In this document: positions 54,747 through 63,277 of the stretch, in pieces
How the letters are laid out: every line of letters starts with the position of its first letter
Numbering within the stretch: the first letter of the stretch is position 1
Source of the DNA: an uncultured Flavihumibacter sp.
Lineage (GTDB): Bacteria > Bacteroidota > Bacteroidia > Chitinophagales > Chitinophagaceae
Assembly (NCBI GenBank): GCA_902168105.1
Contig: CABHOY010000049.1
Location: 1 to 64,000, forward strand
DNA: 64,000 nt
Direction of reading: 5' to 3'
Position numbers and translations under genes: made by a program
The notes under the pieces: model-generated
Databases searched by the model: none
Told to the model about the DNA's origin: nothing
Seen by the model: only the letters and a program-made list of their open reading frames with translations

Positions 54747-56477
54747 ATGCCTGAAGTAGTCCGATCATATACCGACTTATTGCAGATAAAGTACAGGATA
54801 CCTTCCATTACGGCTTATAACAGGCTGGAAACTTCTTCGCGTACCGCTAACTTCGACAGAAGCCTGAAAGCGGAGATACGTGATCCGTTATGGATGCTGA
54901 CCCGTCAATGGCAGTTCGGGGAGTTTGAAGGCGAAGATGCTGCTTCTCCCGTAACGGCGCAGATCCTGGGCGTACATACAGGTATGGACAGGGTTAGCTT
55001 TCCCGTGGGAGAGCCATTTCCCCTGAAGCAGGATATGCCACTGGAAACGCATGTGGAAAGGGAGTACCTCCGTCCTGACCTGTCTGTTTCTGTGCAGCTG
55101 GGGAGATATTTTCTGAAGCTGATGAAGAAGCATACACTGGAAGGAAAGCTGCCGGACTTTATAACAAGATATCCGCTCAACTATACGATAGATCCGCATG
55201 ATAAGGATGCGGTAACATTGTTTAGTGCTGTTCAGCATAAAATGTTTGACGGATATGCTTTGTACCTGGAGATGAAGGGAGTGGCTCCTACGGCTTACGA
55301 CACATGGGTGGATGCTGCATTTCCCGCAGATGCCACTACATTCAAGACCATAGGATCGCTTTTCACAGCATGGCATGAACGCAATTACAGTCAGCCGGCA
55401 AATGCCAGTGATACGGCCTGGTTACCTTCTCAGCTGGAATATCAGTTCAGTATTTCATCTCCGCAGAATCAGCAGGCGACATTGGCGGCAGATCAATATT
55501 ACGAAGGACATCTGGATTGGTACTCGTTTGATATGGACCCGCGTAAACAGGTGCCGTTGCCGGGACAGGATGGTGAACAGGCAGGACCTGTAGAGAACTT
55601 TGTTTCTTTCCTTCCCGCACCTATAGCCTTCAAAGGTATGCCGCATCCGCGGTTCTGGATGATGGAAGAGAACCAGACAGATTTCGGTAAGATAGATACC
55701 TCCGCTACAGGTTTGTTGCATTTGATGCTGGCGGAATTCGGATTGATCTATTCCAATGATTGGTTCATGCTGCCTTATCCGCTTGCCATTAATACGCTGT
55801 GTGAAATAAAAGGAATTGTAATTACAGATGTATTCGGACAGGAAATTCTGGTAAGGCCGGCAGGTAAGGGAGTAGAAAGCAACTGGCATCGCTGGGCGAT
55901 GTTCCATCATTCATCAAAGGTAGCGACGGCAAATAGTACGAACTTCTTCTATCTTACACCGGCCATTACAAAAGCACTGGAATGCCCGCCATTGGAAGAA
56001 GTGAATTTCCTGCGTGATGAAATGGCGAATATGGTATGGGCTGTAGAGAACATCGTACCGTCGCATACAGGAAAAGGTGTGAGAGGAAATGAAATGGCGA
56101 TGACCGATGTGCCGGCGGCTCCTTTTGTTCCTGTCGGTAATGCGGAGATCCGTTATGTATTAGGTACTACGGTGCCTGGGAACTGGACGCCGTTCATACC
56201 TGTACACGTCAACAACAGTGATACGGAGATACGTTTTCAACGTGGACGTATGCCTGGAGCAAAACCAGCATACGGTGTATTGCTGAAGGAACAGCCCGCT
56301 CCGTATTTCATCAATGAGGAAGAAGTGCCACGTGCAGGAGTGATCGTAAGCCGTTCTTTTCAGCGCACAAGATGGTTAAATGGGAAGACATTCCTGTGGA
56401 CGGGAAGATATAAACAGGCTGGTAGAGGAGAAGGATGGAGTAATCTTAAATTTGATCAGATAGAAGATATACCATAG
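54747..56477 (+). CDS. 576-aa protein of unknown function
   Basis: The last gene of the giant cassette. The N-terminal region SYTDLLQIKYRIPSITAYNR, then FDRSLKAEIRDPLWMLTRQW and QFGEFEGEDAASPV, is strongly patterned and looks like a conserved uncharacterised family. Further blocks are WYSFDMDPRKQVPLP, HPRFWMMEENQTDFG, LLHLMLAEFGLIYSNDWFML and HRWAMFHHSS. No signal peptide, TM helix or catalytic motif is recognised. It is followed by a ~490-bp gap before the eCIS genes, so it probably ends this transcription unit. No terminator is obvious. Confidence 0.65.
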   Translation: MPEVVRSYTDLLQIKYRIPSITAYNRLETSSRTANFDRSLKAEIRDPLWMLTRQWQFGEFEGEDAASPVTAQILGVHTGMDRVSFPVGEPFPLKQDMPLETHVEREYLRPDLSVSVQLGRYFLKLMKKHTLEGKLPDFITRYPLNYTIDPHDKDAVTLFSAVQHKMFDGYALYLEMKGVAPTAYDTWVDAAFPADATTFKTIGSLFTAWHERNYSQPANASDTAWLPSQLEYQFSISSPQNQQATLAADQYYEGHLDWYSFDMDPRKQVPLPGQDGEQAGPVENFVSFLPAPIAFKGMPHPRFWMMEENQTDFGKIDTSATGLLHLMLAEFGLIYSNDWFMLPYPLAINTLCEIKGIVITDVFGQEILVRPAGKGVESNWHRWAMFHHSSKVATANSTNFFYLTPAITKALECPPLEEVNFLRDEMANMVWAVENIVPSHTGKGVRGNEMAMTDVPAAPFVPVGNAEIRYVLGTTVPGNWTPFIPVHVNNSDTEIRFQRGRMPGAKPAYGVLLKEQPAPYFINEEEVPRAGVIVSRSFQRTRWLNGKTFLWTGRYKQAGRGEGWSNLKFDQIEDIP

Positions 56478-56970
56478 GTGTAATATTGTGTGAAACTGAG
56501 GAGAGGAATGCAATAGTTTTAATGATAAAATCGTTAATTTATCGTGTGTAAAAACCCGTTTGCGTACAAGTACGCAATTTATACTTACACCCCTTCAAAA
56601 GTTTTTTATTTGCGAATTATTACCTAGTTTTACAGTCTCTATGGTAATCGTGTGTTAAGCGTTTGAAGAACTCCAAATTTTTAGTTAAAAGACAAAATCA
56701 ATTTACCCCAAAAGAAAAATCATAACAGAAAAGAAGAACTCATTAAACTCTTGATGTGTTGCAGTTTCCACAACATGTGCATTATGGCGAATACACCCCT
56801 GAAAAATCCGTAAGCAGAATGCTGTAAGTACTGCACGAGGAAGCCGTTTTACGTTTTCTCCATCAGCCGTATTCGAAAAATCAGATAACATATATCATTA
56901 TCAAGTATACAGCCGCTGGCGATAGCCATTGGACTGACCTTTCCATCCCTTGATAACTAAAATCATAACC
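56478..56970. other. Intergenic region upstream of the eCIS operon
   Basis: 493 bp without a supported gene. It is AT-rich, holds a nested palindrome at 56546-56590 and probably the eCIS promoter. A 62-codon minus-strand ORF (56703-56891) shows no family features and is not called. No clear TAnnTTTG box with a partner was found. Confidence 0.5.
56546..56590. promoter_or_regulatory. Nested palindrome, candidate operator of the eCIS operon
   Basis: TTGCGTAC (56560-56567) and GTACGCAA (56570-56577) form a perfect inverted repeat with spacer AA. It is flanked almost symmetrically by GTGTAA (56546-56551) and TTACAC (56585-56590). It sits about 75 bp after the cassette stop and 380 bp before the DUF4255 gene. 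It could be a regulator site or a weak terminator. Confidence 0.4.
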
Positions 56971-57582
56971 ATGATTTTCACTGCTTTTAAATTATTAAAA
57001 GACCAGTTGGATAGTTATATACAATCCTTTAATCCTATGGGAAACGACCCTGAAGGCCACGTTGTATTGGATAATGTAGCTACCCTGGAAACACCAGACA
57101 GGCCTCCGGGCGCAGAAGAACGGATCATCCTGAGTATGGTTAACATTGAGGAAGAAGCGACCCTGAAGAATAGCTCGCATTTTTACAGGAATGCACAAGG
57201 TATTGCCTATCATAATCCTCCTATATACCTGAACCTTTATATGCTTGTGTCCGCGCATTACAAGAACTATGAAGATGCGCTGTCGCGGCTTTCCCAGGCT
57301 ATCCAGTTCTTTCAGGGTAAGAGTAGTTTTACACTGAAGAACTCTCCGAATGAAGCCCTGGTCAACAGCGGTCAGGCTCCCGACGATCTGCAATTACACT
57401 TAGAACTGTTTTCTCTTTCGTTTGAGCAATTGAATCATCTATGGGGTGCTTTAGGTGGTAAACAGATGCCCAGTGTATTATATAAAGTAAGACTGGTGAA
57501 GATCACCGAGAACAGGATCACAGGACTGGGTACTATTGTAGAACAGATCCAATCAAAGGACAGTATTACTTTCCCCAAATAA
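56971..57582 (+). CDS. DUF4255 protein, eCIS tail-terminator (Afp16/Pvc16-like)
   Basis: 203 aa from ATG 56971; the frame extends 7 codons up to a TTG. The signature RIILSMVNIEEEATLKNSSH, then YHNPPIYLNLYMLVSAHYKN and YEDALSRLSQAIQFFQGKSS, is that of the Pvc16 N-terminal (DUF4255) domain. In Afp/PVC particles this protein caps the end of the inner tube and sets sheath docking. Here it is the first gene of the eCIS operon rather than the last as in Afp, an order seen in Bacteroidota eCIS. Confidence 0.88.
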   Translation: MIFTAFKLLKDQLDSYIQSFNPMGNDPEGHVVLDNVATLETPDRPPGAEERIILSMVNIEEEATLKNSSHFYRNAQGIAYHNPPIYLNLYMLVSAHYKNYEDALSRLSQAIQFFQGKSSFTLKNSPNEALVNSGQAPDDLQLHLELFSLSFEQLNHLWGALGGKQMPSVLYKVRLVKITENRITGLGTIVEQIQSKDSITFPK

Positions 57583-57587
57583 TAATA

Positions 57588-58811
57588 ATGGCTTTTCAGA
57601 TTACATACAGGCGCCTGGCAGTGGTCAATATGTTACACAGCTTCTACCTCGATAAAGAGGGAAGCGACTACTATAGCCTGTCCCAGGAAGACCAGGAATT
57701 CAGATTGGCCGATCTTCTTATGGATAACCGGTATAGCCTGATGGATAATGTGACGATCGCCCCGACTGCCGCAACAGAAAAATTACTGAGAGGGCAGCGG
57801 ATCGTGTACCGTCAAACGTCCACCGGACTTGTATTGGGTATTGCTTCTGCACCAGGCCTTAATGGGGCGTTAACAACTGCGGTACCGGCCAGCGGTCAGC
57901 TGCGGTTACAATTTGTGATCCGTCTGAAGAACGCTGCATTGTTATCCCGTAGTAACCTGCGTATTAATCCGGTATTTCCCGCATGTTATTATTTCACGAA
58001 CGATGATGTTATTTCCGGTAAATCTTTTCCCTCGCTTTCCACCGCCGTAAAGGAGTTCACGGACGGACGGTTATATGAGATGGGAGAGATGGCCATAGTC
58101 AACGGCAACGTATCACAGGCTATCGCCCGTACAGCTAGTGCCGCTACCGGCTGGGTAGCAGCGGACGACTTTCATTTCATCAACGAATATGATCGTATCC
58201 TGTTACCGCAGAAATTCTCCTATACGTTCGACCAGCAGGGAATAACACAGGTAAACTTTGTGTTACTCAAAGGAGCGGACGAAATTAAGACATTGCTTTT
58301 CCAGCATGCAGACGGTTTGCAGGAAGCAGTCCTCGACTTTACGGGTACACCGGATGGGATCTATACATTGAAGATCACCGGCAGTAACAATTACGACAGG
58401 AGTTACACGGTATACCTGCATACGACGCTTTATCAGAAAGATGCATGGGGTGTGCTCGATCTGGTAATGCATCCGGCCGATGTTGCATTTCAACTTATGG
58501 ATGCCGATGGTTTGCTCACGATGCCATCCGCACCTGTGTTCGAATTGCGCTTCGCCAGCAGGTCTACTTACTGGAAATATTATCTGCAGAAAGGAGACCC
58601 GCCGGGTGCAGACGTTAACTGGGAAGAAGTACTTCCTGCTCCGCCGGGTATCAAAAAGGTGATCATCAGCAAACAACCTTACCCGCTGATGCAGGCTTAC
58701 CGCAAAGTGAGCTATGCAACAGTGAATCTTCCAAATCCCGACGGCGAGATGATCAGCCGGCAGGGTAATCTGATATGTTCCGAAATCTTACTTCCTAAAA
58801 TGAAATTATAA
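57588..58811 (+). CDS. eCIS-associated protein of unknown function
   Basis: 407 aa, starting 5 bp after the DUF4255 stop and ending 11 bp before the sheath start, so it is firmly inside the eCIS operon. The N-terminus MAFQITYRRLAVVNMLHSFY is followed by beta-rich sequence (SLREFKTLLFQHAD-like strands, YTLKITGSNNYDRSYTVYLH). No family is recognised. Its position between terminator and sheath suggests a cap, collar or assembly factor, but this is inference from context only. Confidence 0.65.
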   Translation: MAFQITYRRLAVVNMLHSFYLDKEGSDYYSLSQEDQEFRLADLLMDNRYSLMDNVTIAPTAATEKLLRGQRIVYRQTSTGLVLGIASAPGLNGALTTAVPASGQLRLQFVIRLKNAALLSRSNLRINPVFPACYYFTNDDVISGKSFPSLSTAVKEFTDGRLYEMGEMAIVNGNVSQAIARTASAATGWVAADDFHFINEYDRILLPQKFSYTFDQQGITQVNFVLLKGADEIKTLLFQHADGLQEAVLDFTGTPDGIYTLKITGSNNYDRSYTVYLHTTLYQKDAWGVLDLVMHPADVAFQLMDADGLLTMPSAPVFELRFASRSTYWKYYLQKGDPPGADVNWEEVLPAPPGIKKVIISKQPYPLMQAYRKVSYATVNLPNPDGEMISRQGNLICSEILLPKMKL

Positions 58812-58822
58812 ATTGATCGATT

Positions 58823-60226
58823 ATGGCAAACACATACTATACACCAGGCGTGTATATTGAAGAGATCTCCAAGTTTCCCCCATCTATCACAGCGGTGGAA
58901 ACAGCTATTCCGGCATTCATCGGCTTCACAGACACAGCGATTGCAGACGGAAAATCAGTGACCGGTACTCCCGTACGTATCAGTTCACTGCTGGAGTATG
59001 AAACTATCTATGGCGGTCCGCAGAAGGAACAGAACCTGGTCGTTACCATCACTGAAAGCGACACATCAGGTATACGTTACAACGTAAGCGTTAATGAAGA
59101 ACCAGGCAAGGGGCTGTCCAAGCACATTATGTATTATGCGCTGCAACAGTTCTACGCAAATGGTGGCGGCCCATGTTACATTATTTCTGTAGGTGGTTAC
59201 CAGGATTTTGGCACACCGCTGGAAGGACAGGATGATTTCCTGGATGCACTGACAGAGCTCAAAAAGCAGGATGAACCTACGCTCATTATTTTCCCTGAAG
59301 GCCAGAATATGCCACAGGATATGTACAAAACCCTGCTCGAAGCTGCACTGGAACAGTGTTTTCTGCTCAAGGACCGTTTCGTGATCATGGACCTGTTTGA
59401 CAGTGGTGTTGATCTGAAAACTGAAGGAGAGATACTGGAAGCGGCAAATACATTCAGGAGCGCTATTTCATCTGATCAGAGCCGTCTGAGCTATGGTGCA
59501 GTGTACTTCCCTAACATCCGTTCTACATTTGACTATTCATACGATCCGGACACAGTAACGATCGTAGGCAGAGATTCTTCTGACTACGCCGACCTGAATA
59601 ACCTCGATAAGTCGAACGTAAGACTGGCTATTGCCAACTATTCCATCATATTACCGCCATCAGCATCTGTTGCGGGTGTATACGCACGTGTAGACAATTC
59701 ACATGGTGTGTGGAAGGCTCCGGCCAACGAAGGATTGCTGGCTGTATCAGGTGTGACCTGTGAGGTAAGCGATCAGATCCAGCGTAATCTGAACGTGGAC
59801 GTAAATGCAGGTAAGTCTGTAAATGTTATCCGTTTCTTCCCTGGCAGAGGTATCAAGGTTTGGGGTGCACGCACATTGGATGGTAACTCTAATGAATGGC
59901 GCTATGTATCTGTACGCCGCTATTTCAATATGGTGGAAGAATCTACCAAGAAAGCCTCTGAAGGTTTCGTTTTCGAGCCGAACGACGCTAATACCTGGGT
60001 GAAAGTAAAAGCGATGATCGAGAACTTCCTCATCAATCAGTGGCGCTCTGGTGCACTGGCCGGCGCTAAACCTGAACATGCGTTCTATGTGAAGATCGGT
60101 ATCAATGAAACCATGACAGCATTTGATATCCTGGAAGGAAAAATGATCGTTGAGATCGGCCTGGCGGTAGTACGTCCTGCTGAATTCATCATCCTGAAGT
60201 TCAGCCACAAAATGCAGGAGTCCTGA
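58823..60226 (+). CDS. Contractile sheath protein (phage tail sheath family)
   Basis: 467 aa. The N-terminus YYTPGVYIEEISKFPPSITA, then VETAIPAFIGFT, is the canonical start of sheath proteins in eCIS, T6SS-like and phage tails. The C-terminal sheath domain is clear (GLLAVSGVTCEVSDQIQRNL; VNVIRFFPGRGIKVWGARTL; EWRYVSVRRYFNMVEESTKK; VEIGLAVVRPAEFIILKF). It polymerises around the inner tube and contracts on firing. Only one sheath gene is present in the window, whereas Afp/PVC have three; a single sheath is common in the Bacteroidota lineage. Confidence 0.96.
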   Translation: MANTYYTPGVYIEEISKFPPSITAVETAIPAFIGFTDTAIADGKSVTGTPVRISSLLEYETIYGGPQKEQNLVVTITESDTSGIRYNVSVNEEPGKGLSKHIMYYALQQFYANGGGPCYIISVGGYQDFGTPLEGQDDFLDALTELKKQDEPTLIIFPEGQNMPQDMYKTLLEAALEQCFLLKDRFVIMDLFDSGVDLKTEGEILEAANTFRSAISSDQSRLSYGAVYFPNIRSTFDYSYDPDTVTIVGRDSSDYADLNNLDKSNVRLAIANYSIILPPSASVAGVYARVDNSHGVWKAPANEGLLAVSGVTCEVSDQIQRNLNVDVNAGKSVNVIRFFPGRGIKVWGARTLDGNSNEWRYVSVRRYFNMVEESTKKASEGFVFEPNDANTWVKVKAMIENFLINQWRSGALAGAKPEHAFYVKIGINETMTAFDILEGKMIVEIGLAVVRPAEFIILKFSHKMQES

Positions 60227-60281
60227 TCTGATTGAAGTGCCCCATTTGTAACAACTCTAAACCCCAGAAAATACACCACAT

Positions 60282-61235
60282 ATGAGCGACTTTAAACATC
60301 CGGGTGAACAACAACCACAGCCGGTAGCACAATGTGTACCACCATCCCCTTCCCAGTTCGACCTGCTGATGAAGGAATACGGAGTTACCCTCAAAGAAGA
60401 ACTGCAGCAGCGCTCCGCTAATCTTGAAGCCGAAGTGATCCAGACCAATACTGCCAGCCAGGTAGTATGCGTTGAACGCAAGGTTAATGAAAAGCTGGCC
60501 AGATCTGTAAGAGAATATAATTTTCTCAGTAACTGTGTAACGGTATACACGGGACAGGACCTGGATGGTCTTAACGAAACCGTAGCTGCGGCACAGACAA
60601 AGTATACATCCGTTAAAACTTCTTTCGATGCTGCAGTACTGGCTATCAAGACTGCCAAGCAGAAAGTTGGCCTGGTGAATACATGGGCCGGTAAACTGAA
60701 AGACGCGGTTGCAGATTCATGCAACTCAGAAGAATTGAAACTGATCCGCGAAAATCTTTCAAAAGGCGGTCCTGGTAAAAAGAACATCGAAGACAGCGTA
60801 CAGGAGTTCGTAGCCTACGCTGAAAAGATCGTGAACCAGGTGGACGACGTAGCGCAGGCAGCTGTGAAAGTAGCTGGTATCAATGCTTTTGTCAATATAG
60901 ACAACCTGTCGGCGCTGATCGCTACCGCAAAAGCTGATGGCGTTAAGCTGATCGCCGATGTAGCGGCCAATGTTACCCAATCCCAAAGGAAGTATGACGA
61001 ATCCCGCGGACCGTTGGGTGAAGCACTTAAAGGTCTCAGCAGAGCCAGTACATCCAAGAACAAAGCCTGGGTACTGAAGGAAGCTGTTGCTTCAACCAAG
61101 GATTTCGTAGACGATAATAACTGTAACGGCGGTGGCTGTCAGAAACTGGAAGAAATTTCGGAAGAGGCAGAAAGTGCATACGGCAGTGGCAACTGCGGAA
61201 ATCCGAATGAGTCGCATGAAAGCGAAGCACTGTAA
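60282..61235 (+). CDS. Unknown helical protein between sheath and tube
   Basis: 317 aa. A Pro-rich start (PGEQQPQPVAQCVPPSPSQF) leads into long amphipathic helices rich in Ala, Lys and Val (NETVAAAQTKYTSVKTSFDA; VDDVAQAAVKVAGINAFVNI), and the C-terminus is Cys/Gly/Glu-rich (NNCNGGGCQKLEEISEEAES). No signal peptide, no TM helix, no recognised family. The position between sheath and tube is not occupied by a canonical Afp gene. It may be a structural chaperone, an inner-lumen cargo or a tube-length factor. Co-directional with a 45-bp gap to the next gene. Confidence 0.6.
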   Translation: MSDFKHPGEQQPQPVAQCVPPSPSQFDLLMKEYGVTLKEELQQRSANLEAEVIQTNTASQVVCVERKVNEKLARSVREYNFLSNCVTVYTGQDLDGLNETVAAAQTKYTSVKTSFDAAVLAIKTAKQKVGLVNTWAGKLKDAVADSCNSEELKLIRENLSKGGPGKKNIEDSVQEFVAYAEKIVNQVDDVAQAAVKVAGINAFVNIDNLSALIATAKADGVKLIADVAANVTQSQRKYDESRGPLGEALKGLSRASTSKNKAWVLKEAVASTKDFVDDNNCNGGGCQKLEEISEEAESAYGSGNCGNPNESHESEAL

Positions 61236-61280
61236 CAGCCCGTTTCATCTTATTAAAACACCGTTCACAATTTAATTATC

Positions 61281-62129
61281 ATGGCTTTCAATAAAGATTC
61301 CGTACAACAATACCTGGACCGTCTGAAAAAAGACGTTATAGCGGCGGACCAGGAGCTGGCAAACGCCGTTGCCCAGGAGGCATACAAGAGGAGCGCTCTT
61401 GAGAAAAAGAAACGCTGGTCTGATGTGCTGAAAGATCTGCTGGCTACTATCACCGAAACAAACCGTCTCGGTATGATCTATCTGGGTACCCTGGAAAGGA
61501 CCCGTAAGTACAACGAAAAATCCGGCAAGAACGCACGGCTGTGTATCGATGCTATCAAGATACTGATCTGCGAAGCAAAGAAACTGCTGGATTGCTCTGA
61601 AGTGCTGAAAGCACAGATCAAGGTACTGACCGACCGTATCGATAACAAGATCCCTGCAAAAGGCCCGAATTCTATCATCGCTAATCTGACTGGTTTGAAA
61701 ACCGCGACAGATGATGCTGTAGCAGCTATCAAAGATGCTATCAAGGCGTTACTGACCACTTATCATGAAGAAGAAGACCTGTGGGGAGTGCTGGCCGGCG
61801 AAAAAGGTTTGCTGTACCAGGTGGTAGGTTCTTATAAGTTAATGACCGATGGTAAGAAGCCTGACCTCGAAGAGTGTGCTTCCTGTCATCCGCAGAAAAC
61901 TCCATTGTTCCCGATGGACGACGAGTCTTGCGATTTCTATACTAAAACGAAACGTCAGTACGAAGAAACTGTAGATGAACTGAAAGATCTGCAGAAAGAC
62001 GTGGAAGTAGTTTCCTGCAAGCGTGAATTTGCACAGGCCCGTAAGAATGCGCTGGATAAGGCACTGGCAGCGGCGCTGGCAGCAAAGGCATGTGAAACTG
62101 CACCGGCACCTGCGGCGTCAAAGAGATAA
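61281..62129 (+). CDS. Second unknown helical protein between sheath and tube
   Basis: 282 aa, almost entirely helical and charged (DSVQQYLDRLKKDVIAADQE; RSALEKKKRWSDVLKDLLAT; FAQARKNALDKALAAALAAK). Cysteines cluster at EECASCHPQK and DESCDFY. No family is recognised. It shares helical, Ala/Lys-rich character and genomic position with the 317-aa gene, but no clear residue-level similarity was seen. The two could form a complex. The tube gene starts 42 bp downstream. Confidence 0.6.
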   Translation: MAFNKDSVQQYLDRLKKDVIAADQELANAVAQEAYKRSALEKKKRWSDVLKDLLATITETNRLGMIYLGTLERTRKYNEKSGKNARLCIDAIKILICEAKKLLDCSEVLKAQIKVLTDRIDNKIPAKGPNSIIANLTGLKTATDDAVAAIKDAIKALLTTYHEEEDLWGVLAGEKGLLYQVVGSYKLMTDGKKPDLEECASCHPQKTPLFPMDDESCDFYTKTKRQYEETVDELKDLQKDVEVVSCKREFAQARKNALDKALAAALAAKACETAPAPAASKR

Positions 62130-62171
62130 ACAAGATTTCAACATTAATCATAACAGTACAAAATAATTACA

Positions 62172-62615
62172 ATGGCAAATTATCCATTACCCAAGTTTCA
62201 CTTCCAGGTAGAATGGGGTGGTAAAAACATCGGTTTCACAGAAGTAACCGGTCTCACTGTTGAAACAGAAGCCATCGAATACCGTCATGGCGCAAGTCCT
62301 GAATATCATAAGACCAAACAACCGGGTCTGAAAAAATACAGCAACATCACGCTGAAGCGCGGCACGTTCCAGTCAGACAACGAATACTTCGACTGGTGGG
62401 AAGAAACAGTGTTCTTCCAGGAACAGAATGGTAAATACCGCAGAAATATCACTATCAGTCTGCTGGATGAAATGCATAAACCCATCATCGTATGGAAAGT
62501 GAAAAATGCATGGCCTATCAAGGTACAGTCTGCAGACCTGAAAGCTGACGCCAACGAGATCGCTGTGGAAAGCGTGGAACTGGTGCATGAAGGCCTGGTG
62601 ATCGAAAATAAATAA
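62172..62615 (+). CDS. Inner tube protein 1 (gp19-like, Afp1/Afp5 type)
   Basis: 147 aa. PLPKFHFQVEWGGKNIGFTE, VTGLTVETEAIEYRHG, LKRGTFQSDNEYFDWWEE, and KNAWPIKVQSADLKADANEI with VESVELVHEGL are the full signature of T4-gp19-like tail tube proteins, at normal length. It stacks as hexameric rings to form the injection tube. It is followed 2 bp later by a second, divergent tube paralogue. Confidence 0.96.
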   Translation: MANYPLPKFHFQVEWGGKNIGFTEVTGLTVETEAIEYRHGASPEYHKTKQPGLKKYSNITLKRGTFQSDNEYFDWWEETVFFQEQNGKYRRNITISLLDEMHKPIIVWKVKNAWPIKVQSADLKADANEIAVESVELVHEGLVIENK

Positions 62616-62617
62616 TA

Positions 62618-63082
62618 ATGGCGACCGCTAATTATCCTCCTGTAGGGTTTCATTTTAAAGTAGAGTTCCTGTTCGACCCAAAGGGTGGGACACCGCCATC
62701 GGGCAACGACATCTTTTTCCAGTCAGTATCAGGACTCAACTTTCAAATGCAGACGGACACGTTGCGGGAGGGAGGAGAGAACCGCTTTGAACATGTCATC
62801 CCGATGCGCAATAAATGTACGGACCTCGTACTGCGCCGTGGCCTTTTCAAACCGAAAGACTCTACCATTTCGCAGTGGTGCCTGGATGCGTTCAGGAACT
62901 TCAGCTTTGCGCCCATTGATCTCAACGTTACCCTGCTGAATGAACAGCACGAACCGCTGATGGTGTGGAAAGTGCACCGCGTCTGGCCTAAGAGCTGGAA
63001 GGTAGCCGACTTCAATGCGGATAAAGGTGAAGTGGTCATTGAAACCTTTGAACTCAATTATAACTATTTCAATGTGGAATAG
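62618..63082 (+). CDS. Inner tube protein 2 (gp19-like, baseplate-proximal type)
   Basis: 154 aa. GFHFKVEFLFDPKGG, FFQSVSGLNFQMQT, LVLRRGLFKPKDS, and VWKVHRVWPKSWKVADFNAD with VVIETFELNYNYF show the same tube fold as the previous gene but with clear divergence. In Afp-type systems the second tube paralogue makes the initiating ring next to the spike/baseplate (Afp5); this role is inferred. Start ATG follows the first tube stop by 2 bp. Confidence 0.95.
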   Translation: MATANYPPVGFHFKVEFLFDPKGGTPPSGNDIFFQSVSGLNFQMQTDTLREGGENRFEHVIPMRNKCTDLVLRRGLFKPKDSTISQWCLDAFRNFSFAPIDLNVTLLNEQHEPLMVWKVHRVWPKSWKVADFNADKGEVVIETFELNYNYFNVE

Positions 63083-63106
63083 TTAGCAACCTAAAAAACA
63101 GGCCCC

Positions 63107-63277
63107 ATGCCAGTAGAGATAAGAGAAATGGTCATCAAGGTAGCTGTCGATGAAGCTGCCGGTAAGAAAGGTAACACAGGCGGCAGCAATGGACAGCAGG
63201 AGGGATCTCCTGATGTGATTGTCCGCATCTGTGTGGAAAAAGTGCTGGAAATCCTGAAAGATCAAAGAGAACGCTGA
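63107..63277 (+). CDS. Small DUF5908-like eCIS protein (Afp6-like position)
   Basis: 56 aa: MPVEIREMVIKVAVDEAAGK at the start, a Gly/Asn/Gln-rich middle, and CVEKVLEILKDQRER at the end. The pattern 'PIEIRELVIK...' at the N-terminus with a C-terminal helix matches DUF5908. It occupies the slot between tube and LysM adaptor that Afp6 takes in Afp. Its stop TGA overlaps the next ATG by 1 nt (TGATG), so it is translationally coupled to the adaptor. Confidence 0.8.
   Translation: MPVEIREMVIKVAVDEAAGKKGNTGGSNGQQEGSPDVIVRICVEKVLEILKDQRER

Noticed and set aside
56703..56891. 62-codon minus-strand ORF in the gap before the eCIS operon
   Set aside because: No recognisable motif or plausible start context; treated as non-coding.
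61875..61895. CASCH motif resembling a heme c site in the 282-aa eCIS protein
   Set aside because: No export signal and no other cytochrome features; a single CxxCH in a cytosolic helical protein is most likely chance.
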